Assembly (NCBI GenBank): GCA_002327865.1
Contig: DCUQ01000032.1
Span: forward strand, 1-5,762
Direction of reading: 5' to 3'
Length of the DNA: 5,762 nt
From: Syntrophaceae bacterium UBA2210
GTDB taxonomy: Bacteria > Desulfobacterota > Syntrophia > Syntrophales > UBA2210
This document shows positions 1 through 4,703 of this stretch, piece by piece. The position numbers and the translations under genes are program-made. The notes below the pieces were generated by a model. The model did not search any database. It had not been told where the DNA came from and saw only the letters and a list, made by a program, of their open reading frames with translations. Every line of letters starts with the position of its first letter. Within the stretch, counting starts at the first letter, position 1.

Positions 1-350
1 ACTTTGGTACGTATAGCAGGAAGAATTGTTCCATCCAGTATACCAGATTCAGTTCATCCTTTTATACTCTCAATATATCCCTGCCGATTAATAAACTCAT
101 TTAAAATGTTTCATTTGTTTAATGGCGGTATTTTTTTACCAGCGATACTGTAACTTGATACCTGTCGTAACGTTACATAATCATAAATGCGGAAATCGTC
201 ATCGAACGGAGCGACCGTAAAAAATCTGCCGCGGGGATATTGCTAATTCTCAAGGGGATTGATGCCGAGCTCCGGTGGATGCGAAACTGATGCTGGCACT
301 CTAAAACACAGGAACCTCTTAAAAACACTATGAACAAGAAAGGAAACCCC
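1..350. other. Non-coding 5' region, no gene recognised
   Basis: No frame in this stretch has both a start with a ribosome binding site and a recognisable product. One start-less open frame (171-289) reads protein-like for about 39 codons, but I could not match it to a family. The stretch is AT-rich in its first half. A small imperfect stem pairs TGCC-G-AGC (263-270) with GCTGGCA (292-298) about 50 bases before the downstream gene. That could be a leader structure, but it matches no riboswitch consensus that I know. The only promoter-like site is annotated separately. Confidence 0.5.
155..181 (+). promoter_or_regulatory. Weak sigma70-like promoter with a palindrome in its spacer
   Basis: TTGATA (155-160) resembles a -35 box and CATAAT (176-181) a -10 box, each five of six matches, but the 15-bp spacer is shorter than ideal. 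The perfect 10-bp palindrome GTAACGTTAC (167-176) sits between the boxes and could be an operator half-site pair or chance. It would give a leader of about 160 bases before the small exported peptide gene. This is a tentative inference. Confidence 0.22.
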
Positions 351-536
351 ATGAAGAAACTATTTGTAATTCTGATTTCTTTGGCTCTTCTTACGACTGT
401 AGCTATAGCACCGGTTTACGCCGGCGGCGACAAAAATCATGGTGATGTTGGCCAGGGTGAAGTCGATCAGGGTGATGTCGGCGGTGAAACCGGCAATGCT
501 CCCGGTGATAACGCTCAAGGTAATCAAACAGACTAG
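351..536 (+). CDS. Small exported acidic Gly-rich peptide, function unknown
   Basis: This 61-residue protein has a textbook Sec signal peptide: MKK, then a hydrophobic core at about residues 4-18, ending VYA before the mature GGDKNHG. Cleavage after A24 would leave a 37-residue mature peptide made almost only of Gly, Asp, Glu, Gln and Asn. It contains an imperfect internal repeat (GDVGQGEV then DQGDVGGE) and no cysteines, so it should be strongly acidic and disordered. I chose ATG 351 because GAAAGGA (339-345 region) lies at proper spacing before it. The in-frame ATG at 330 lacks a well-placed ribosome site and would put a polar stretch before the signal. The gene stands alone, and its likely terminator is 774-798, beyond the inserted repeat. 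I do not recognise the family. A cell-envelope or secreted peptide is all that can be inferred. Confidence 0.6.
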   Translation: MKKLFVILISLALLTTVAIAPVYAGGDKNHGDVGQGEVDQGDVGGETGNAPGDNAQGNQTD

Positions 537-773
537 CCGGTTATGACTGAACAGGTTTTCGGCTTAACGACCTTCAATCTATTTTTGATGATGATATGTC
601 CCGGTGCCGGGTGACAGTGAACAGTGACTGAACTGAACAGCGAGCGCATTCCCCGCTGCTTGCGGCGGGGTTAGCGAGCGAATAAAAAATGAAAAATTCC
701 TTAACAGTCGGAGATTCCCCGCAACTTGTTGCGGGGAGATTCAATGGTCTGATCTGTGTTAGACCTAAAGAGA
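537..773. other. Non-coding spacer carrying repeat copy 1
   Basis: There is no gene here. At 600-611 lies the short near-palindrome CCCGGTGCCGGG, followed by short tandem-like GTGA/ACAGTGA units (611-640) that run into the 117-bp repeat (629-745). The stretch separates the small peptide gene from the terminator at 774-798. That spacing is easiest to explain if the repeat was inserted into a shorter 3' untranslated region. Open frames on the minus strand here are shadows of the repeat. Confidence 0.55.
629..745 (+). repeat. 117-bp dispersed palindromic repeat, copy 1
   Basis: It matches 4268-4384 at 116 of 117 positions, with no gaps; the single difference is G736 versus A4375. The unit holds two related hairpins. 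Hairpin 1 (651-670) has arms CCCCGCTG and CGGCGGGG with one T-G wobble. Hairpin 2 (717-736) has arms CCCCGCAA and TTGCGGGG. Both close on a CTTG tetraloop. The direct repeat GCGAGCG flanks hairpin 1 and AGATT flanks hairpin 2. The twin-palindrome, REP/BIME-like design and lack of coding capacity suggest a non-autonomous dispersed element. No terminal inverted repeats or target duplication are obvious. Confidence 0.92.
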
Positions 774-798
774 GGGCGCCTTGTGGCGCCCTTTTTTT
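774..798 (+). terminator. Strong rho-independent terminator
   Basis: A perfect 7-bp GC stem (GGGCGCC 774-780 with GGCGCCC 785-791) and a TTGT loop are followed at once by seven T (792-798). It is well placed to end transcription of the small exported peptide gene and to insulate the CCG-gene remnant downstream. Confidence 0.9.
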
Positions 799-812
799 GC
801 GTGATACGCGCG

Positions 813-848
813 AGCAATCCCGGTGTTTGTGCAAGCACCGGGATTGCT
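813..848. other. Long near-perfect hairpin without T-tract
   Basis: AGCAATCCCGGTG (813-825) pairs perfectly with CACCGGGATTGCT (836-848). The stem extends inward through T-G and two T-A pairs to a GTGC loop, for about 16 bp in total. No run of T follows on either strand, so it is not a standard terminator. It starts 15 bases after the real terminator. It could be a second intergenic palindromic repeat, a structured small RNA element or an mRNA-end stabiliser; its function is unknown. Confidence 0.7.
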
Positions 849-906
849 TCGGTTAGAAGGTCAATCGTTACCGCTCGAATCCTTTTCCCGCCACAATACC
901 CCTTGA

Positions 907-1440
907 CAAGCAATCGTAATAGGGTTAGGGAAATCTCATATCCCGTTAAATTTAAACCGCATTGCGGCCCCTGTCTTTCGATATGAGGAACAAAATTGTG
1001 CCGTGTATCTTCAGCCGGAGAAAATCCTGAACGCCATGGATATTATGGATGCTATCGGTGGTGACTATGCGTTCCTGCCTGGTTTGGATCATTGTTGTGG
1101 CAGCGGTGCCATTTGCTGGTTCCCGGAGAGCTGCAAAAAGATTAGCGAAAAACGTCTTCAAGAGGCCGCACAAACCGGAGCAGAGCGTTTGGTCACTGTA
1201 TGTCACTATTGCCACCAGAAGTTTGCACCCGAAGAAGCTGATTATGATTTTAATGTCACCAATTATGTAAATCTCTTTGCTGAAGCCATGGGAATCAGTC
1301 GCGATGATACGTTCAAGCAGTATTTGCTTTGCGGGGATCTGAAGTAGATTTTACAGGAAGAGGATAAACATATCGCGGGATCGCTGTTTGAAAGGGATCA
1401 TATTATCGAAGTTATACTGACAGCATTTTTGGAAAGTTAA
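907..1440 (+). pseudogene. Decayed 3' part of a CCG-domain Fe-S oxidoreductase gene
   Basis: The same frame stays open from 907 to the TAG at 1345-1347, then runs on for another 30 codons (1348-1437) to TAA 1438-1440. The post-TAG part reads ILQEEDKHIAG and onward to FLES, which looks like the helical tail expected after this domain. Upstream of the first possible start (GTG 1003), the codon at 997-999 gives the Cys that begins the cysteine pattern C-x31-CC-x34-CxxC, close to the published CCG-domain spacing. So genuine coding sequence lies on both sides of the translatable segment. The N-terminal body of the gene is absent (in-frame TGA at 904-906, terminator just upstream), and the tail is cut off by an amber codon. 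I infer a 5'-deleted, nonsense-mutated pseudogene. Reading of UAG as pyrrolysine is conceivable but less likely, because other genes here end in TAG. Confidence 0.6.
1003..1347 (+). CDS. CCG-domain (HdrB/GlcF-like) Fe-S protein fragment
   Basis: This is the longest translatable segment of the remnant: 114 residues from GTG to TAG. What is seen is HCCGSGA (residues 30-36), then 34 residues after the CC pair, then CHYC (67-70) and a C-terminal helix. Known for the family: CCG domains (DUF224, PF02754) occur in HdrB, glycolate oxidase subunit GlcF, LutA and related electron-transfer subunits, and the cysteines bind an unusual [4Fe-4S] cluster. Relatives run from about 240 to 400 residues and usually carry two such domains or extra ferredoxin motifs, so this is at most one domain. 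The GTG start excludes the first cluster Cys, and no ribosome site sits at good distance before it. A folded, cluster-binding product is therefore doubtful. The exact subfamily cannot be fixed from this piece. Confidence 0.5.
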   Translation: MYLQPEKILNAMDIMDAIGGDYAFLPGLDHCCGSGAICWFPESCKKISEKRLQEAAQTGAERLVTVCHYCHQKFAPEEADYDFNVTNYVNLFAEAMGISRDDTFKQYLLCGDLK

Positions 1441-1496
1441 TTTGAAACAACCTGGAGGGCCGGATCAGCGGCAGAGAGTAATAACGGGGGAAAGAA

Positions 1497-1970
1497 ATGG
1501 AAACCATTAAAGCAAAAATAACACGATGGTATTTTAATTTTTTTCCGGCGCTTTGGGCAAGCGGAGGCAGATTAACCTATCTGGCCGATGATTTCAGTGT
1601 CGTTAAATTAAGATTAAGAAAATGCCTGAGAACGAGGAATTATGTCGGGACAATGTATGGTGGAAGCATGTATAGTGCTGTCGACGGCATATACATGGTA
1701 ATGCTGATTAAACGTCTCGGGAAGGAGTATGTTGTCTGGGACAAAGAGGGATGCATCAAATATAAAAAACCCGGCAAGACCAGCCTGTATGCGTCGTTCA
1801 AAATCGATGACAGTGAAATAACGGCAATAAAAGCAACATTAGAAACCAGGGAAAAATACGAAAAGATTTACTGTGTAGACTTGTTGAACGAAAACGGTGA
1901 AATATGCGCGGAAGTTCAAAAGACGATCAGCATGAAAAAGAAAGCTACCGTCACCGGGGCTGCCGATTAA
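1497..1970 (+). CDS. DUF4442 hotdog-fold protein (thioesterase-like)
   Basis: The protein has 157 residues. The start is supported by the purine run GGGGGAAAG ending about three bases before ATG. The middle segment NYVGTMYGGSMYSAVDG (48-64) is the family signature: the loop into the long central helix of the hotdog fold. YVVWDKEGCIKYKKPG (74-89) follows, and then alternating beta strands to about residue 147. Known: DUF4442 proteins (PF14539) are related to PaaI/YiiD-type acyl-CoA thioesterases, mostly small cytosolic dimers or tetramers, with substrates largely unassigned. Length is normal for the family and no break is seen. The basic N-terminus (KAKITRWYFNFFPALW) is typical. A promoter-like TTGAAA...TATACT lies at 1388-1418 with a long 19-bp spacer. 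The next gene starts 63 bases downstream, so co-transcription is possible. Confidence in family is high; the reaction is unknown. Confidence 0.8.
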   Translation: METIKAKITRWYFNFFPALWASGGRLTYLADDFSVVKLRLRKCLRTRNYVGTMYGGSMYSAVDGIYMVMLIKRLGKEYVVWDKEGCIKYKKPGKTSLYASFKIDDSEITAIKATLETREKYEKIYCVDLLNENGEICAEVQKTISMKKKATVTGAAD

Positions 1971-2033
1971 ATCCGGTGCATATCTACCGGAGATAGAATC
2001 GGTTAGCTACTTTGACATTGTACGGACTGAACC

Positions 2034-2462
2034 ATGAGACTTTGGTCAATACATCCTTGTTATCTGGATACAAAGGGTCTTGTCGCACTCTGGAGAGAAG
2101 GACTGCTTGCTCAAAGTGTCTTGCTGGGCAAAACCGGAGGGTACAGGAATCATCCGCAGTTAATACGGTTTAAGAATACCGCCGATCCTGTCGGTGCCAT
2201 GGCTGGTTATCTGAAGGGTGTGCTAGACGAGGCCGATGCCCGGGGCTATACCTTCAACGGAAACAAGATCGTGAGCGGTATCATTGTTGTAACATTATCC
2301 GTAACGAGCGGTCAGGTTGAATACGAATTTGCGCATCTGCTGGAGAAACTACGGAAACGGGCCCCGGACTTATATGAACGGCTGAGAATGGTTAAAAAAA
2401 TAAAAGTTCATCCGGCATTTAAAAAAGTTGTCGGAGCTGTTGAAGATTGGGAAATGGTCTGA
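2034..2462 (+). CDS. Pyrimidine-dimer DNA glycosylase / endonuclease V family protein
   Basis: This 142-residue protein opens MRLWSIHPCYLDTKGLVALW and carries LLGKTGGYRNHPQLIRF (31-47), both hallmarks of the bacterial Pyr_excise family (PF03013). It ends with the characteristic HPAFKKVVGAVEDWE stretch. Known: the phage T4 member cuts cyclobutane pyrimidine dimers using its N-terminal amine as nucleophile and Glu23 as catalytic acid. E22 here sits at the matching distance. Residue 2 is Arg rather than Thr, so Met is probably not removed and the nucleophile differs or activity is uncertain, as in most chromosomal homologues. The ribosome site before ATG 2034 is weak (GGACTGA), and initiation may rely on coupling with the DUF4442 gene upstream. 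The length is normal and no frame breaks are present. It is probably a stand-alone UV-damage base-excision enzyme acting on the nucleoid. Confidence 0.78.
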   Translation: MRLWSIHPCYLDTKGLVALWREGLLAQSVLLGKTGGYRNHPQLIRFKNTADPVGAMAGYLKGVLDEADARGYTFNGNKIVSGIIVVTLSVTSGQVEYEFAHLLEKLRKRAPDLYERLRMVKKIKVHPAFKKVVGAVEDWEMV

Positions 2463-2670
2463 TTAAATGCCGGGTGCGTTAAAAAACGCGTCCCGAACTG
2501 TCGGAAAATATTTCCGGAGTGGGCATATGGCTAAAAAGATGTTATGGGAAGATCCGTATCAACAATAATAACGACCGTGGAGCCTGATGCTATAGGCTGC
2601 ACGAGCGCGATGTGAGTGTAAGTACAATCTCGTTCCGATACCCGGACCGGGACACTGTACTCATTATTCG
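2463..2670. other. Intergenic stretch with two small hairpins and a gene stub
   Basis: After the glycosylase stop lie two short stem-loops. 2471-2495 pairs CGGG and GCGTT with AACGC and CCCG around an AAAA loop. 2502-2516 pairs CGGAAA with TTTCCG. Neither has a T-tract, so neither is a convincing terminator, although together they may stabilise the 3' end. The rest is the possible AlaX-like stub (2527-2615) and AT-to-GC mixed sequence with no other recognisable content. Confidence 0.45.
2527..2615 (+). pseudogene. Possible 5' stub of an alanyl-tRNA-editing (AlaX-like) gene
   Basis: ATG 2527 has a well-spaced GGAG (2515-2518) and encodes MAKKMLWEDPYQQ, then two TAA codons. The (L/F)WEDPY motif directly after a short basic start is typical of AlaX/AlaRS-editing-domain proteins. 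A one-base shift at about codon 12 continues as STIITTVEPDAIG to TGA 2613-2615, which fits the first beta strands of that fold (T-x-I-x-x-V-x-x-x-x-G). No downstream domain is found, such as the zinc-binding HxxxH. I infer a 5' remnant of a frameshifted and deleted gene. The match is short, so a chance 13-codon ORF remains possible. Confidence 0.3.
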
Positions 2671-2757
2671 GGGTTTGTTTTTACCTTTTTACCCGGTTTT
2701 TTGCACTTAATTTATCTGAATATACAATCTGATTTTTCTAAAACCGGAAACAAACCC
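2671..2757. repeat. Interrupted inverted repeat enclosing the msrBA promoter
   Basis: The right arm is continuous at 2740-2757 (AAAACCGG then AAACAAACCC). The left arm holds the complements split by a 12-base insert: GGGTTTGTTT at 2671-2680 and CCGGTTTT at 2693-2700. That is 18 paired bases in two blocks. The 39-base loop contains the promoter-like boxes. This may be a regulator-binding region or a remnant of a palindromic element; neither can be told apart by eye. Confidence 0.55.
2701..2728 (+). promoter_or_regulatory. Probable sigma70-type promoter for msrBA
   Basis: TTGCAC (2701-2706, about three of six matches) and TACAAT (2723-2728, five of six) are separated by 16 bp in an AT-rich stretch. 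Transcription would start near 2735, giving a leader of about 65 bases before ATG 2802. It is the best promoter candidate in the gap upstream of the methionine sulfoxide reductase gene and lies inside an inverted repeat. Confidence 0.4.
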
Positions 2758-2801
2758 GTCTCAGTGCGATGATCTTCGGAATACCGAAAGGAGGTGTCAC
2801 A

Positions 2802-3779
2802 ATGTTGAAACGGAAAGTACCGGGCCTGGAAAACCATGCGGTCCTTTATCTCATTATAATAATTGTTTTGTTTGCAGGATTGCCGGCGGGTATAATATCA
2901 TGTTCGGAGGAAACGGCTATGGATAATACATCCTACAATAAACTTTCAGCGGAAGAGGAACGGGTCATTATCGACAAAGGTACCGAGGCGCCGTTCAGCG
3001 GGAAATATTATAACTTTTTCGAAAAGGGTTCCTACCACTGCAAGCGATGCAACGCGCTGCTTTACCGTTCGAGCGACAAATTTGCATCCGGATGCGGGTG
3101 GCCCAGTTTTGATGACGAAGTGGAAGGAGCCGTCAAAAGACAGACGGATGCCGACGGGCAAAGGACCGAGATAATATGCGCGAATTGCGGTGCGCATCTG
3201 GGCCATGTCTTTGAAGGGGAGGGTTTGACGGATAAGAATGTCAGGCACTGTGTCAATTCCATCTCCATGGTCTTTGTGCCCGATAAAGAAGAATCTCATC
3301 CGGCGAAAGCCTACTTTGCCGGAGGTTGCTTCTGGGGTGTAGAGCATCTCTTTGAGCAGAAAGAGGGTGTTATTTCAGCGGTTTCCGGTTATATGGGAGG
3401 TTCCATGGAGAGCCCTTCCTATCGGGACGTCTCACGGGGGAAGACCGGACACCTGGAGACCGTGGAGGTAACATATGATCCGGCCAGAGTAAATTATGAA
3501 GAACTTGCCAGATTTTTCTTCGAGATTCACGATCCTACGCAGGTTGATCGTCAGGGGCCCGATATCGGGGAACAGTATCGTTCCGCCGTTTTCTATACAA
3601 CGGATGATGAACAAAAGATTGTTCACATGTTAATAGATATTCTCAAGAACAGGGGATATAATGTCGTGACAAAAGTCCTCCCCGCCGTTACCTTCTGGAA
3701 AGCTGAAGATTACCATCAGGATTACTATGAGAAGAAAAAACAGCAACCATACTGTCACGTGTACAAAAAGAAATTTTGA
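2802..3779 (+). CDS. msrBA: Lipoprotein MsrB-MsrA fusion, methionine sulfoxide reductase
   Basis: This 325-residue bifunctional enzyme reduces both Met-R-sulfoxide (MsrB) and Met-S-sulfoxide (MsrA) in proteins. ATG 2802 is chosen because AAAGGAGGTG (2787-2796) is an excellent, well-spaced ribosome site; the in-frame ATG at 2769 is upstream of it. Residues 13-33 form a hydrophobic signal ending in lipobox IISC, with lipidated Cys34, so the enzyme should sit anchored in the periplasm or outer membrane. MsrB spans about 45-160: zinc pairs CKRC (80-83) and CANC (126-129), SGCGWPSF (96-103) with probable resolving Cys98, and catalytic Cys150 in RHCVNS. MsrA spans about 168-325: GGCFWG with catalytic Cys176, GYMGG (196-200), TGHLE (215-219, usually TGHAE), DPTQVDRQGPDIGEQYRS (244-261) and YHQDYY (304-309). 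Cys318 near the end may resolve MsrA. The B-A order is the less common one. It is alone in its transcription unit, and no terminator is seen after it. Confidence 0.93.
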   Translation: MLKRKVPGLENHAVLYLIIIIVLFAGLPAGIISCSEETAMDNTSYNKLSAEEERVIIDKGTEAPFSGKYYNFFEKGSYHCKRCNALLYRSSDKFASGCGWPSFDDEVEGAVKRQTDADGQRTEIICANCGAHLGHVFEGEGLTDKNVRHCVNSISMVFVPDKEESHPAKAYFAGGCFWGVEHLFEQKEGVISAVSGYMGGSMESPSYRDVSRGKTGHLETVEVTYDPARVNYEELARFFFEIHDPTQVDRQGPDIGEQYRSAVFYTTDDEQKIVHMLIDILKNRGYNVVTKVLPAVTFWKAEDYHQDYYEKKKQQPYCHVYKKKF

Positions 3780-3995
3780 CCGGACACTGTTTACGCGGAG
3801 AAATCCGGTTGCGGGGTAATGATCACGGTGGATGCTTACACCAGAAAAGGATGCTGAAAATCGGTTTGGTCTCTTTAGATGGTGCGGTTGAGCGTGATAG
3901 CCGTGAGGAATGAGAGAAATATATAGAGGAACGCCGATGTCTGATTTGAGTTTAAAAAAATCGAGCAAAGCATCAGGGGCAGAAAAGAATCGCAC

Positions 3996-4018
3996 GTGAC
4001 ATTTCTGAGAAATGTCAC
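3996..4018. repeat. 23-bp perfect inverted repeat in the 5' end of the AhpD-like gene
   Basis: GTGACATTTCT (3996-4006) and AGAAATGTCAC (4008-4018) are exact reverse complements around G4007. One more outer pair (C3995-G4019) extends it to 25 bp. ACG triplets (3994-3996 and 4017-4019) could be read as a 3-bp target duplication around a 20-bp core. It might be the abutted ends of a lost insertion sequence (a footprint), a short mobile palindrome, or an operator at the GTG start. The frame restoration on removal favours insertion. Confidence 0.75.
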
Positions 4019-4313
4019 GACGTATAAACCTTTTCTGGAGGTGGAAGAAAAAGCGTTTAAAGACGGGGCGTTGGATAAAAAAACAAAAGAATTGATGGCG
4101 TTGTCGATCTCAATCGTTACGAAGTGCGAACCGTGCATGGAATGGCATCTCGACCAGGCACTGCAGGCGGGTGCAAAAGACGAGGCAATTTATGAAACTA
4201 TCGATGTCGCAATCGAAATGGGTGGCGGCCAGGCGGGTGCATACGCCCGTTTCGTGCTAAAAGCACTTGAACTGAACAGCGAGCGCATTCCCCGCTGCTT
4301 GCGGCGGGGTTAG
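3996..4313 (+). CDS. AhpD-like / carboxymuconolactone decarboxylase family protein
   Basis: This 105-residue protein belongs to the CMD superfamily (PF02627). Signature KDGALDKKTKELMALSISI (22-40) leads into the CxxC-x3-H motif C44-E-P-C47 with H51, and then AGAKDEAIYETIDVAIEMGG (58-77). Known: AhpD-type members use the CxxC pair for alkyl-hydroperoxidase or disulfide chemistry and form helical oligomers; many are of unassigned substrate. The motif is complete, so a redox role is plausible. Both ends are abnormal. The GTG start lies on the first base of a 23-bp palindrome and has only a poor ribosome site, whereas ATG 3937 upstream has a good one but is out of frame. Residues 92-105 (ELNSERIPRCLRRG) and the stop are encoded by the 117-bp dispersed repeat. 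It may still be expressed, but probably not in its ancestral form. Confidence 0.6.
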   Translation: MTFLRNVTTYKPFLEVEEKAFKDGALDKKTKELMALSISIVTKCEPCMEWHLDQALQAGAKDEAIYETIDVAIEMGGGQAGAYARFVLKALELNSERIPRCLRRG

Positions 4314-4384
4314 CGAGCGAATAAAAAATGAAAAATTCCTTAACAGTCGGAGATTCCCCGCAACTTGTTGCGGGAAGATTCAAT
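4268..4384 (+). repeat. 117-bp dispersed palindromic repeat, copy 2
   Basis: It is the same orientation and length as 629-745, 116 of 117 identical. The G-to-A change at 4375 removes the outermost pair of hairpin 2, leaving a 7-bp stem. Its left end lies inside the AhpD-like gene, so the final 14 codons and TAG stop come from the repeat. Its right end abuts T6A6 (4384-4395). Flanks differ completely from those of copy 1, so this is dispersal rather than duplication of a longer segment. Confidence 0.92.
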
Positions 4385-4403
4385 TTTTTAAAAAAGAGCG
4401 TAA

Positions 4404-4679
4404 ATAGTATCCGTATTCCGAATTTTAGGCATATCGCGGAAATCATACGCCGGCGGATCAGGCCGGTATCTTGAATGTGCCGGCAGGCACGATCTTTCTG
4501 ATCAGGGCAATATCGGTGATCTTTGGAAATTTTTTGATGCATCGCTTGAAAAGCTTGCGTGGGGGCATTGTGCGTTTCCGGGAGTATGACGGAAAGGAGA
4601 TATGGCGGCCGGCGATGCAGTGAGTCCTGAAGATGGTGATGGTGAAAATCTTCCTGAAAGCCGGTTTCGGGAAGATTAA
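4404..4679 (+). pseudogene. Decayed unrecognised ORF with one in-frame UGA
   Basis: One plus-strand frame is open from 4404 to TAA 4677-4679 except for a single TGA at 4587-4589. It lacks any ATG, GTG or TTG start in its first half. Its most protein-like part is SDQGNIGDLWKFFDASLEKL, ending just before the UGA. A frame +1 alternative (GTG 4477 to TGA 4621-4623) and a minus-strand frame also exist but look less natural in composition. I find no clear SECIS-like hairpin just after the UGA, so decay is favoured over selenocysteine. Family unknown. The rest of 4385-4703 holds nothing else that I can identify apart from a 24-codon ORF (4633-4707) overlapping the next start. Confidence 0.3.
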
Positions 4680-4703
4680 AAATAACACCCGGGAGGTTAT
4701 ACC

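Larger units (their letters stand above)
3937..4313 (+). pseudogene. Reconstructed full-length AhpD-like frame, interrupted
   Basis: ATG 3937 has a strong AGAGGA ribosome site seven bases upstream and reads MSDLSLKKSSKASGAEKNRT, then hits TGA 3997-3999. That TGA lies within the 23-bp inverted repeat 3996-4018. Removing exactly those 23 bases joins codon AC to G4019 and continues TTYKPFLEVEEKAFKDGALD without a stop. The natural gene therefore probably began at 3937 and was disrupted by insertion of the palindrome. Its 3' end is also replaced by repeat copy 2. This entry describes the inferred ancestral extent; what can be translated today is the shorter CDS 3996-4313. Confidence 0.5.

Noticed and set aside
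1..34. Minus-strand ORF starting at 34 and running off the left edge
   Set aside because: Only 11 codons are visible, there is no ribosome site, and no family motif is present.
171..289. Start-less plus-strand frame with a protein-like stretch
   Set aside because: It has no start codon, is short, and shows no recognisable family. The faint resemblance to HPr-like proteins is too weak.
294..310. TGGCAC as the -24 half of a sigma54 promoter
   Set aside because: No TTGC element follows at the required spacing.
903..931. TTGACA at 903-908 as the -35 box of a promoter for the CCG remnant
   Set aside because: The sequence 17 bases later is TAGGGA, a poor -10 match, and the gene downstream is a remnant.
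1972..1991. TCCGGT/ACCGGA hairpin after the DUF4442 gene as a terminator
   Set aside because: The stem is only six base pairs and no T-tract follows.
3062..3347. Minus-strand ORFs across msrBA
   Set aside because: They are antisense shadows of a strongly conserved gene, with no starts or motifs of their own.
4353..4389. Hairpin 2 of repeat copy 2 plus T6 as a terminator
   Set aside because: Nine bases separate the stem from the T-run, too many for intrinsic termination.
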